DNA of 64,000 nt from Amia ocellicauda (taxonomy: Eukaryota; Chordata; Actinopteri; Amiiformes; Amiidae): assembly GCF_036373705.1 (NCBI RefSeq), contig NC_089855.1, forward strand, positions 34,713,219 to 34,777,218, written 5' to 3'. The translations under genes and the position numbers were made by a program. The notes beneath the pieces were generated by a model. It saw only the letters and a program-made list of their open reading frames with translations, did no database searches and had not been told where the DNA came from. Below are positions 25,965 through 36,157 of this stretch, in pieces. How positions within the stretch are numbered: position 1 is the first letter of the stretch; the number at the start of each line of letters is the position of its first letter.

Positions 25965-27173
25965 ACACATTTAATCATTCATAGAGGACAATTTATATCA
26001 CCAAATAATGTATGCTCTTATTCCAGATTATAAAGAATCTAATATAATTTTACAAATAATTTGATTTCCTTTTCACAAGGCTGTTAAAAAGGCTGTTCGG
26101 TTTCCTGCCTTCATTGTACTGAATAGCACAATGAGATTGTTACTTTAGCACCATTCTGAAATCTATCAATACATTTCATAGTTCTTCAAAGGAGTCACTG
26201 GAAGATTAATTAAATCAGTCAAAATGGAACTGTGAGGTCAGTCTATTTGACTGACACAAGATATTTTAATAGACAAAAAACTGTCCTGATTTTCATTTGC
26301 TATCCAGAATACCTTGAAGTCCAGACATCACTTTGATGATATGAGTTGAAGCTCACATGTAACATATCACTAACTATCTCTCATCTATCCTTAGTGGGTG
26401 CACCTGTACAGTATGGAGCCTGTCCTTACTCATTGACATTGCTCATTGCTCATTGGTGGAACTGGAAAACCTACTGGAGTGTTTCCTCTCCAGGACCCTC
26501 TGCCTTAACAGGTATCCACCTCTTATATGATTTGTCACCAGACATTGCTATAGACATATCCCGGTGTCCAATTAGAGACTCACCAATGTTTAATGGAATG
26601 GCTTGATACATAGAGAATGCCTTCAATGACTATCATGCAAAACAGCAAAAAGTGGATGTGCTTAATATCTGACAAATAGAAAGTCAACAAATTCTAAAGC
26701 TTAATGTGGATGACACCTGATATCAGATTGGAGTGATATTTGAGATTTTAGCCGGGCAGTTCTGATACTTGAGCACTGATGACAAAGTTCAAAGCCACAC
26801 AATGGATTCCGTACTACTTATGTGACGTGGGTCTTAAGATTGCATATGGGTACAACATGGACTCAGACATGATAACCTCCCGTCTAGATAACAAAGATGG
26901 CATAGGAAGTGTTTAATAATTTTCTTCAAAACCAGCAGGAAATTCCCACTCCCGTTTACTGTAGCCTATTGTTAGATCTATTGTTTGTAGTAGTTCAATA
27001 ATTAAAAAGAAGAATGGAAACAAACATCAGATTAATTTTAGTCAATACACTATTTTTATTGCAAATGGAATCCAGAATTCCACTTCTCTACACAAAAGTG
27101 TGTATAGGCTGTGCACAATTATGTTTTAATTAATGAAAAGTAAATAGCCATGAACAGAAACAAACACCTAAGC
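25965..27173. other. Intergenic DNA, nothing recognised
   Basis: No gene or named repeat. The stretch 26290-26900 has an even base composition and scattered open frames, but no domain-like sequence or splice structure I can defend. Confidence 0.45.
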
Positions 27174-27471
27174 CAGTGGATTCCAACCCTAGTCCTAGAG
27201 AGCCCCAATCCAATCTTACAGGTCACCTTAAATCACCATACTGGTAACACATGGGAGTTACTAATCAATTAAGCAACTCAACCAAGGGAATTCTTGTAAT
27301 CCGAAGGTATTCAGATGATTACTCCAATGGTTTCTAAATGACTGAATTGTTCAAACCACCTGCTTAATTGTTAATCGTTAATTAAATACTTTCAGGTGTA
27401 TTGGTGATAGAAGGGCGACCTCCAAAACCTACTGGTTATGGGCTCTCCAGGACTAAGGTTGAAGTCCACTT
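27174..27471. mobile_element. Inverted-repeat MITE (hAT-like ends)
   Basis: The ends are inverted: CAGTGGATTCCAACCCTAGT on the left and, reversed, AAGTGGACTTCAACCTTAGT on the right, followed by a shared CCT(A/G)GAGAGCCC. The CAGTGG-type terminus and length of about 300 bp fit a common fish hAT MITE. A matching 8-bp duplication was not found, so the exact edges may be off by a base or two. Confidence 0.65.
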
Positions 27472-28345
27472 GGGACCATGGCAATTAAAAAATAAAGTGC
27501 TAATGGAGCCCCACCTCTCGGGATTCAAAATTCAAACTCTCGCTAACACTACTCAAAACATAATTGGCGCTCCACTATGACAGAAGACTTTATGGGCTCA
27601 CGCACCTGTATAAGGACCTCAAACTATTTTATGTTAGTGATGAATTTGCGCTTCACAACAGGAGACTTGCATTCACCTAGAAACTCCTACATCAGCAGCA
27701 GAAACAGCTTTTTTTCCAACGAAGATGTATATTTCTAGCAGACCCACAAATTGAAAGTTGTGCATCCTCACCCGTTTCAATTACAGAGCTCTACTGAATA
27801 CTTCGCTTTGATTGAAGAGCACCAGAAACCACATCCAGTTTTCCTGCATAATGACGGCTGATGTGTGATTTTTCACTGGATGTGTGCCATAGTGATGTGT
27901 GTTTGTGAAGCAAAGATATGTTTGAATCAAAATTTGCCTGATTTCATGGGTTTCATGGAGATTTTGAGAAGTTTTTAGACTCCGGAATGACTCCGAATTG
28001 CGCATTTCAGGTATTTAATTGAATTACATTTTCTGGGGGTGCCCTCACCACTGGTGACAAATTTCTCATTCCTAGTTGCCATCATTTTGACCCCCTCCAC
28101 ACACACTAATTCCTGGCTATGCCACTGGCCCTAAGTTACAGTGGGGGAAAAAAGTATTTGATCCCCTGCTGATTTTGTACGTTTGCCCACTGACAAAGAA
28201 ATGATCAGTCTATAATTTTAATGGTAGGTGTATTTTAACAGTGAGAGACAGAATAACAACAAACAAATCCAGAAAAATGCATTTCAAAAAAGTTATAAAT
28301 TGATTTGCATGTTAATGAGGGAAATAAGTATTTGACCCCTTCGAC

Positions 28346-29362
28346 TTAGTACTTCGTGGCAAAACCCTTGTTGGTAATCACAGAGGTCAGATGTTTCTTG
28401 TAGTTGGCCACGAGGTTTGCACACATCTCAGGAGGGATTTTGTCCCACTCCTCTTTGCAGATCCTCTCCAAGTCATTAAGGTTTCGAGGCTGACGTTTGG
28501 CAACTCGAACCTTCAGCTCCCTCCACAGATTTTCTATGGGATTAAGGTCTGGAGACTGGCTAGGCCACTCCAGGACCTTAACGTGCTTCTTCTTGAGCCA
28601 CTCCTTTGTTGCCTTGGCTGTGTGTTTTGGGTCATTGTCATGCTGGAATACCCATCCACGACCCATTTTCAATGCCCTGGCTGAGGGAAGGAGGTTCTCA
28701 CCCAAGATTTGACAGTACATGGCCCCGTCCATCGTCCCTTTGATGCGGTGCAGTTGTCTTGTCCCCTTAGCAGAAAAACACCCCCAAAGCATAATGTTTC
28801 CACCTCCATGTTTGACGGTGGGGATGGTGTTCTTGGGGTCATTCCTCCTCCTCCTCCTCCAAACACGGAGAGTTGAGTTGATGCCAAAGAGCTTGATTTT
28901 GGTCTCATCTGAGACCACTTTCACCCAGTTCTCCTCTGAATCATTCAGATGTTCATTGGCAAACTTCAGACGGGCCTGTACATGTGCTTTCTTGAGCAGG
29001 GGGGCCTTGCGGGTGCTGCAGGATTTCAGTCCTTCACAGCGTAGTGTGTTACCAATTGTTTTCTTGGTGACTATGGTCCCAGCTGCCTTGAGATCATTAA
29101 CAAGATCCTCCCGTGTAGTTCTGGGCTGATTCAATGATCATGAGAATGGTGAGGAAACTCCACGAGGTGAGATCTTGCATGGAGCCCCAGACTGAGGGAG
29201 ACTGACATTTATTTTGTGTTTCTTCCATTTGTGAATAATCGCACCAACTGTTGTCACCTTCTCACCAAGCTGATTGGCGATGGTCTTGTAGCCCAATCCA
29301 GCCTTGTGTAGGTCTACAATCTTGTCCTTGACATCCTTGGACAGCTCTTTGGTCTTGGCCAT
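28346..29362 (-). pseudogene. Tc1-like (DD34E) transposase with one in-frame stop
   Basis: One frame runs from ATG at 29362 to the stop at 28346, broken only by TGA at 29138-29140. Length is 338 codons, about the family norm of 340. The first 74 residues hold the helix-turn-helix ([39 protein letters not shown]). The catalytic residues are in [24 protein letters not shown] and [15 protein letters not shown], with 34 residues between the second Asp and the Glu. Around the stop a neighbouring frame reads TILMIIE, so a pair of compensating small indels may be the real cause. The Trp normally before SDE also seems to be missing. Confidence 0.93.
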
Positions 29363-29405
29363 GGTGGAGAGTTTGGAATCTGATTTATTGATTGCTTCTG
29401 TGGAC

Positions 29406-29500
29406 AGGTGTCTTTTATACAGGTAACGATCTGAGATTAGGAGCAGTCCCTTTAAGAGAGTGCTCCTAATCTCAGCTCGTTACCTGTATAAAAGACACCT
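29406..29500. repeat. 40-bp hairpin upstream of the Tc1 transposase start
   Basis: Arms 29406-29445 and 29461-29500 are inverted with a single mismatch in 40 and a 15-base loop. The nearer arm starts 44 bases upstream of the transposase ATG. A TATAAAAGACACC-type sequence lies in the right-hand arm. It could fold in the transcript leader or act as a binding site; which one is not known from the sequence. Confidence 0.9.
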
Positions 29501-29718
29501 GGGAGCCAGAAATCTTTCTGATTGATAGGGGATCAAATACTTATTTCCCTCATTAACATGCAAATCAATTTATAACTTTTTTGAAATGCTTTGTTGTTAT
29601 TCTGTCTCTCACTGTTAAAATACACCTACCAATTAAATGATAGACTGATAATTTCTTTGTCAGTGGGCAAACGTACAAAATCAGCAGGGGATCAAATACT
29701 TTTTCCCCTCACTGTATA

Positions 29719-30995
29719 TACACTGCTCAAAAAAATTAAGGGTACCTGCAGCCCATTCAGGTTGCACAGGTAGTCCAGCTCCTCCAGGATTGCATATCCA
29801 TACGTGCCATCACAAGAAGGTTTGCTGTGTCTCCCAGTACAGTCTCAAGAGTATGGAGGAGATACCAAGAGATGGGCCATTACACGAGGAGAGCTGGACA
29901 GGACTGTAGAAGGGCATCAACCCAGCAGCAGGACTGGTATCTGCTCCTTTGTGTGAGGAGGAACAAGAGGAGCACTGCCAGAGTCCTACAAAATTACCTC
30001 CTGGTCAATAGCTACTGGTGTGCAAACTGTCAGAAACAGACTCCATGAGGGTGGCATGAGGGCCTGACATCCTCTAGTGGGACCTGTGCTCACAGCCCAG
30101 CACTGTGCAGCTCGATTGGCATTCGCCAGAGAACACCAGAATTGGCAGGTCCGCCATTGGTGCCCCATTCTCTTCACAAATGAGAGCAGGTTCACACTGA
30201 GCACATGTGACAGACGTGAAAGAGTCTGGAGACACCGTGGTGAACATTATGCTGCCTGCAACATCATCCAGCATTACTGGTTTGGTGGTGGATCAGTGAT
30301 GGTCTGGGGAGTCATATCCTTGGAGGGTCGCACAGACCTCCACAAGCTAGCCATCAGTACTCTGACTGCTGTTAGGTACCGGGATGAAATCCTCAGACCC
30401 ATCGTCAGACCTTACACTAGTGCAGTGGGCCCTGGGTTCCTCCTGATGCAGGACAATGCCTGGCCTTATGTGGCCAAAGTGTGAAGGCAGTTCCTGTATG
30501 ACTAAGGCATTGATGCCATTGACTGGCCCTCACGGTCTCCAGACCTGAATCCAATTGTGAACCTTTGGGATGTTATGCATCGGTGCATCTTACGCCACCA
30601 AGTAGCGGCACAGACTGTCCAGGAGCTCACTGATGCCCTGATCCAGGTCTGGGAGGAGATCCCCAGGACACCATCTGCCGTCTCATCAGGAGCATGTCCA
30701 GATGTTGTCGTGAGTGCATCAGGCATGTGGGGGCCATACACACTACTGAGTCACATTATGAGTTGCCGTGATGAAATTCACGCAAGTTGGAACAGCCTGT
30801 GATTTCAATTGTTTACTTTGTTTTTCGTTGTGTGAGTTTGAATCCAGCCCTCAATTGGTTGGTGATTTTGGTTTCCATTGTTGTTATTACATCATTTTGT
30901 TCTCAACAAATTACACAATTTACAGTAAAGATTTTGATCTTTAATATATCTCATTCATCAAGATCCGATGTTCCCTTTTTTTTTTGAGCATTCTA
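29719..30995 (+). mobile_element. Decayed Tc1-like transposon with short ends
   Basis: The left end TACACTGCTCAAAAAAATTA and the right end (complement TAGAATGCTCAAAAAAAAA) form short inverted repeats. Length is about 1.28 kb. It sits three bases from the end of the preceding Tc1 element, in a shared TATATA. The transposase on the plus strand is broken. Confidence 0.8.
29810..30802 (+). pseudogene. Tc1-like transposase remnant, catalytic residues lost
   Basis: An N-terminal helix-turn-helix piece (SPSTVSRVWRRYQEMGHYTRR, TQQQDWYLLL) is followed by the catalytic part from about 30077. The first Asp is replaced by Asn (FTNESRFTL), the second is kept (LMQDNAWPYV), and the Glu is replaced by Val (SPDLNPIVNLWDVM). 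Stops occur at 30482-30484 and shortly after. Two of three DDE residues are gone, as well as the frame. Confidence 0.85.
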
Positions 30996-31339
30996 CAATC
31001 ATGTCTGATCATCATCAAAAGTGCTTAAATATTCACGTATTCAAACTCTTTGATACATGTAAACCTAAATTATTTCAGGTGCACAAAATTACCTTAATGA
31101 GCCACACTATCAGTCTGTCTGTGTGCAATAATAGTGGTTCTCATGATTTTAGAATAAAAACATCTGTCTCTATGAGGTTCCTTGGTGAGATAGTGAATTT
31201 CAAGAAAAGACAAAAGAACATTCAAAGAGAAGGGTACAAAAATATCGAAGTATTTGAATATCCTTGTGAGCACAGTCTACTCAATCAACAAGAATTGGAG
31301 GGTGCATTTTAACACCCAGACATTGTCTAGATCAGGCTG

Positions 31340-31580
31340 TCCCTCCAAACTGGGCAGCTAGACAAGCAGGTCTATGACGAAAGCTTGTTAGGATTGAAGG
31401 GAAAATGTAATGAGTAAATACTAGAGGAAAACCTGTTTCAGTCTGCTAACCTAGATTTTAAAATAATCAAAAAATAGTAGATTTTTTTTTACACCTTTTA
31501 GCTGGACAACTATCCAAAGCACAAGGCCAAAGCTACACTGGAGTGGCTTAAAAATTAGAAACTGAATGTCCTGAATGGAC
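31340..31580 (+). pseudogene. Tc1-like transposase fragment
   Basis: Plus-strand reading gives LEENLFQSANLD near 31422 and then, after a short disruption, LDNYPKHKAKATLEWLKN near 31502. This is the region around the second catalytic Asp in a Tc1 transposase. It stops abruptly at about 31580, where a minus-strand fragment of a different Tc1 family begins. Confidence 0.7.
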
Positions 31581-32300
31581 ACAGGATGTACCGATCCTGT
31601 GCAGTTGTTGTTACACGTGGTCTGCCACTGCGAGGATGATTAACTGTCCTTCCTGTCTCCCTGTAGTGCTGTCTTAGACGTATAACAGTACGGACATTGC
31701 AATTTATTGCCCTGGGCACATCTGCAGTCCTCATGCCTCCTTGCAGCATGCCTAAGGCACGTTCCCACAGATGAGCAGGGACCCTGGGCATCTTTCGTTT
31801 GGTGTTTTTCAGAGTCACTAGAAAGGTCACTTTAGTGTCCTACGTTTTTATAACTGTGACCTTAATTGCCTACCGTATGTAAGCTGTTATTTTCTTAAAG
31901 ACCGTTCCACAGATGCATGTTCATTAATTGTTTATGGTTAATTGAACAAGCATGGAAAACATTGTTTAAACCAGGGGTTCCCAATGTCTGGTGATGGAGA
32001 GCCAATTTCCTGAGGTTGCATGGGATGGGGGGGTTGCCGTACAAAATTAACTTTTATTTCCTATACATTTCTGTTAGGGAACATTTCTTAACTTTAATTG
32101 TTGTTTTATTATTTTCCCCCGAGTTACATGTGCAATTTGTAACAGAAAATGTTCATTAAGTGTAAAAATATAGTTAACCTTCAGAAAATTATGGGCCGCA
32201 CCAAACATCTTCAAGGGCCACATTTGGCCCCCGGGCCGCAATTTGGGAACCCCTGGTTTAAACACTTTAATATAAAGATCTGTAAAGTTATTTGGATTTG
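31581..32300 (-). mobile_element. Tc1-like 5' fragment carrying a nested hAT MITE
   Basis: The minus strand from 31830 encodes a transposase N-terminus with helix-turn-helix (HLWERALGMLQGGMRTADV, INCNVRTVIRLRQHYRETGR, HPRSGRPRVTTTAQDRYI). The untranslated leader of the family follows to the right and continues on the far side of the MITE at 31973-32255 (AAGATCTGTAAAGTTATTTG). The catalytic half is missing. Confidence 0.75.
31973..32255. mobile_element. hAT MITE with perfect 8-bp target duplication
   Basis: It begins CAGGGGTTCCCAA and ends TTGGGAACCCCTG, a 13-bp perfect terminal inverted repeat. GTTTAAAC flanks it exactly on both sides (31965-31972 and 32256-32263). The interior contains GGGCCGCA/CGGGCCGC words near the right end. 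At 283 bp with no coding capacity, it is a classic nonautonomous hAT element. Confidence 0.93.
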
Positions 32301-32639
32301 GAGCATAGTAAGTGGTTCTGAATACTTATGCAATCAACATATTTCTGCTGATATTCACTGTAATGTATATTACCCTTTAAGGGAAGGGCATGAATACTTT
32401 TTCCAGGCATTGTATATTTACATTGTTGACAGCAATTTTTTATTTATAGCCAATATCATAGTCATATACATTCTTTACATTGTTTATCGTAAGCAATAGT
32501 TTACCTGCTCATATTATTATGTATATATAGGAGATGCGTTGTTGGTTTTCCACTTCTTATTGTGCTTATTCATAGTGCTGCCACTTACTGCGTTTCTAAG
32601 GAAACAGATTATACTAAGGAAGATAGAAAAAGTCACACA

Positions 32640-33393
32640 GATGTTCAATTCCTGCCCCTGGCTCGAATTCTCGAATTCCTCTCGAAGAGGAAAAGGACCA
32701 TCCAAGCTGTTATCAGCGTCAGGTCCAAAAGCCAGCGTCTGTCATGGTATGGGGGTGTGTCAGTGCCCATGGCATGGGTAACTTGTTCATCTGTGAGGGC
32801 ACCATTAATGCAGAAAGATATGTACACATTTTGGAGCAACATATGCTGCCATCCAGACATCATCTTTTCCAGGAACGTCCCTGCATTTTCCAGCAGGACA
32901 ACGCCAAACCACATTCTGCCCGGATTACAAGCGCATGGTTGCGTAAGCAGAGAGTGCGGGTGCTAGCATGGCCTGTCTGCAGTCCTGACCTGAGAATGTG
33001 TGGTGCATTATGAAGTGCAAAAAAGGCAACGAAGGCCCCGTACAGTTGCGCAGCTGAAGAAATGCATAATGGATGAATGGGGAAAAATTCCACTTGCTAA
33101 ACTGAACTAACTGGTGTCTTCAGTGCCCAAACGCTTAATAAGTGTTATTAAAGGAAAAGGTGATGTTATACAGTGGTAAACAGTCAACTATTTTGGAGTG
33201 TGTTGCAGTCATCAGATTTGAAATGAGTGTATATTTTCAAAAATAAATTAAATTCACAAAGTAAAACGTCAAATAATATGTTAATAATGTGTTTTCAATA
33301 TAGTACAGGGTGAATTGCATTTTCAAATTACTCTTTTTGTTTGTTTCTATGCATTTTACATACTGTACCAACTTTTTCGGAATTGGGGTTGTA
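32640..33393 (+). mobile_element. 5'-truncated Tc1/mariner element
   Basis: The right terminus reads CCAACTTTTTCGGAATTGGG then GTTGTA, ending at a TA at 33392-33393. This is a widespread fish Tc1-type terminus. The left end and N-terminal half of the transposase are not present. Confidence 0.72.
32700..33179 (+). pseudogene. Tc1/mariner transposase C-terminal remnant
   Basis: From about 32744 the frame reads VWGCVSAHGMGNL, EGTINAERYVHILEQHMLP and IFQQDNAKPHSA, so the second catalytic Asp is present. After SPDL a deletion of about 10 nt removes the Pro-Ile-Glu that should carry the catalytic Glu. Further on, VPKRLISVIKGKGDVIQW ends at a stop at 33177-33179 in another frame. Confidence 0.82.
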
Positions 33394-34709
33394 ATCCTAT
33401 TAGACTGGAATGGTACATTAATGTATTGTACATATATATATTATCTGTTTATTGTTTGTTGGCAGATTCTTATCCCTTACAAACAATGTCTCTAATAGCC
33501 ACCCTAAACATTTTGGAACATGGCTTGAAGAGCTAAACAGTCAAATTGGTTTGGGGTACCCCCATTTTCTGCTAATTTAATAAAGATTGAAAGGTCCTTT
33601 GCCAAGCCAGCCAAAGTAAAGGAAAAACAAATAGGGTTGAACTGCTTCAATGTCTCCAAATTCAACAAATCTTGTTTCCCAACACAATACTTGCTGTGTA
33701 ATTCTTGCAGACAAATGTGAGATTTGACATCAATTGAGGTATTTTCTTTGTGCTTTTATTGAAGTGTTGAAATAATGTCTTATACATTACCTGGGCTTAA
33801 GGAAAAGATTTGCAGCCAATACATTTGAAATGTACAGCTCAGAAGTTGTTGTTTTTAAACAGTGTAATGTCCAAGACAGATAACCTCTTATAACATAAGA
33901 CTATGTGAAAACACAGTCAAGGCCTCAAATATGCATTTTGTTCTTGTTTTTTTGTTTTTGATTTTATTTTTGATTTTTGCATTTAAGAGCACATTTATCA
34001 GGAAGGCAATACAATCTATGTTTTATCTTCCTTTATTTTCAGTTAACAACCATGTCCAATTTATTCACTTTGAAGTGGACATACCAGTTTATGCAGTTGT
34101 GTCACAACTCTTACTGTTGCTCTAACCATCTTGCTATATATATTTGTCAAAATAGTCATGAATGCTTTGATGTTTTATTCCCTGGACCATAAATCAACTG
34201 GGAAATGTTTTAGAAAATGCAGTTACCATTAATTTCCACTGTGACATCGGAACTAGCACACAAACATTAAATAAAAAAACATGCAAGAATTACATCATAC
34301 TTTTAGTATGTATATCAAAAAACACCCTTACCAAAATCACATCCACATTTTCTGAAAAGGTAAAGTGAGCCAACACACTTCATCACATTAATCTTTTATA
34401 GAAACATTGATACAAATATAGACACAATTTAATGAGATACCAAGCATTTTCACCTCTATTGAACTGATTGTAATGATTGTTTAAAAGATCTGTTGTTTTA
34501 TTGCCTCTTGAGATGCAATAAAACACAATCTAATACAGTATATAATTCTACTGTTCCATTCACACAGTGGAAAAATGGTTCACATTTTCTCATTATGCAG
34601 AGTACTTTTTAATTTGTAGTAAACACATTCTCGATACTTTGTAAATCTCTATACCCCTCAAACTCTAAAAAGAAAAGAAAAGATTTGGCACACATTTTTT
34701 GAAGGATAA
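33394..34709. other. AT-rich intergenic DNA, nothing recognised
   Basis: No gene or transposon family identified. Confidence 0.45.
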
Positions 34710-35003
34710 AGCAGTGAATGTAGATATGAAGCCAGGTCAATTCAACTGAGAGTCTTAGATTGCTTTGTTAAGATTGGAACTTCAGAGCAAAGCAAAGTAT
34801 CAGCTGCTAAGGGAGCTCTGCCAACAGCTCAAGAATGGAAGATGGTTATAGACCTGGGTAAACAAATGAGAATTCTTCAGGAAGTGGCTCATGCAGTGCC
34901 CCTACCAGATAGTGCCCTCAGAGCAGTGAAAACAAACCAGATTGTTGAGTCAGATCTAAGCTTGCTTTTAAGTGTGAAAGAATGCACAAAGGAGACCAGT
35001 TAA
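34710..35003 (+). other. 97-codon open frame without start codon near its 5' end
   Basis: Open from just after a stop at 34707-34709 to TAA at 35001-35003. The predicted peptide is of ordinary composition (AAKGALPTAQEWKMVIDLGK, then QMRILQEVAHAVPLP), unlike the low-complexity frames around it. No splice acceptor with a good pyrimidine tract was seen. It vaguely recalls the ...TAQ-W... segment before the C-terminal dimerisation region of hAT transposases, but that is weak. I do not assign a function. Confidence 0.3.
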
Positions 35004-35469
35004 AAAAAAAAAAGCAAAGTGTAAGTATAATGGGTTTGGAAACCCTGATCATTTAATTTAATCTCATTCATTTTATTTATTTTATTGCCACACAACCAAG
35101 CCAGTGGAAATTGTCTTCAGTACAGCATGATACAAAATTTTGCTACTTTACATACAAAGCACAAGAAACATGATACAAAAACATCACATGAAACACCAAT
35201 TTACAAGCAGCCCTGAGATGTGTAGTTCCACAGACAAACTTGTTGCACTGCTGCATGCATCCAACCTCTTTTGTAACACATGCAAGCAGGGCACATTCAT
35301 ATCTTGCACTGTATATAGACAGATGCCACATCACTTTGCAAAATGACATGGGTCTCACTTAATCTGCCACTGAGCTGTAGCACCCACTTAGGTCATGCAC
35401 ATCAGCCATTCTATGCCACGATCTCACCCCAATGTCAAAAAGTTGGAAAAATTAGGAGTGATTTAGCCA

Positions 35470-35745
35470 AGTAAACTAAAGGTGATAGGTAGGCACAGGC
35501 ATACATTTTGTTTCAGAAGTGGGGGTGCATTTATTGTGAGTCCAATGGTAGGGGTGGGAGTACTGCTAAGATGTTGAGCAGAGGAGTGAGGGGGTATGTC
35601 AAAGAGTGAGGGGGAACAATTTCAGTTGCACACCTCGTAAATAATGTTTTAGAATTATTGCGTCTTTCATAAAGCGGGGGACACATTGATGGTTTCTCAA
35701 AATTGGGGGGGACAAGTCCCCCTGGCCTGCCCCCCTAGGTAGGTC
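35470..35745. repeat. Possible degenerate MITE with G/C-rich end
   Basis: The right edge reads GGGGGGGACAAGTCCCCCTG followed by GCCTGCCCCCCTA, the form of a common MITE terminus. The left part has several GTGGGGGTG-type words but no clean inverted partner. Edges are uncertain. Confidence 0.3.
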
Positions 35746-35809
35746 AGATTGAGAAAGCCTGATTTGGAATTTAGTCAGGATCCCAGGGTTTGCTCTCTTA
35801 GCCATCCTA

Positions 35810-36157
35810 CAGATACAATGTAATATCTACGTGGGAACTTGATTGAAGTCTTCAAAATCATGAAGGGCATTAACCACATAAAACCAGAAGAGCTTTTCCA
35901 GATCAGCAGGGACACACGGACCCGGGGACACAAATGGAAATTGGGCTTCACAGCATTCAAGACGGAAAACAGGAGACACTTTTCACACAGAGAGTTGTTA
36001 CAATCTGGAACAAACGATGTGGTTCAAGCTAAAATTTGGGAACATTTAAAATTAGACTAGATAAGATTCTTGATCACTTAGATTCTAATGGACAACAAAT
36101 GAGCACAATAGGTTGAATGGCCTCCTTTCGTTTGTAAACTTTCTTATGTTCTTATAA
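35810..36157 (+). mobile_element. LINE 3' end (CR1-like), reverse transcriptase C-terminus
   Basis: The frame at 35839-36060 reads LIEVFKIMKGINHIKPEELF, TRTRGHKWKL, FKTENRRHFSHREL and VVQAKIWEHLK. This is the stereotyped C-terminus of a fish non-LTR reverse transcriptase (DLIEVYKI...TRGHxxKL...RRxFFSxRVV...VVxAxSxxxFK) with several substitutions. It is followed by the 3' tail GGTTGAATGGCCTCCTTTCG, TTTGTAAACTTTC and TTATGTTCTTAT. The copy is strongly 5'-truncated. A more decayed sibling is at 46160-46460. Confidence 0.78.

Larger units (their letters stand above)
28137..29716 (-). mobile_element. Near-complete Tc1-like transposon with long inverted repeats
   Basis: About 1.58 kb between TA dinucleotides. 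The terminal inverted repeats are about 200 bp (28139-28345 and about 29528-29714). Each carries a GATCAAATACTT-type motif at its outer end and again at its inner end, the IR/DR arrangement known from Sleeping Beauty-type fish elements. The transposase lies on the minus strand. Only one in-frame stop interrupts it, so the copy is fairly young. Its right end abuts the next transposon within 3 bases. Confidence 0.92.

Noticed and set aside
28719..29129. 136-codon plus-strand frame
   Set aside because: It is the antisense of the Tc1 transposase on the minus strand; similar shadows occur opposite the other transposases and opposite gja8.
32749..33013. A host gene fragment reading VWGCVSAHGMGNL...
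   Set aside because: The order of motifs (VWGC, EGTINAERY, QQDNAKPH, SPDL) is that of a Tc1/mariner transposase.
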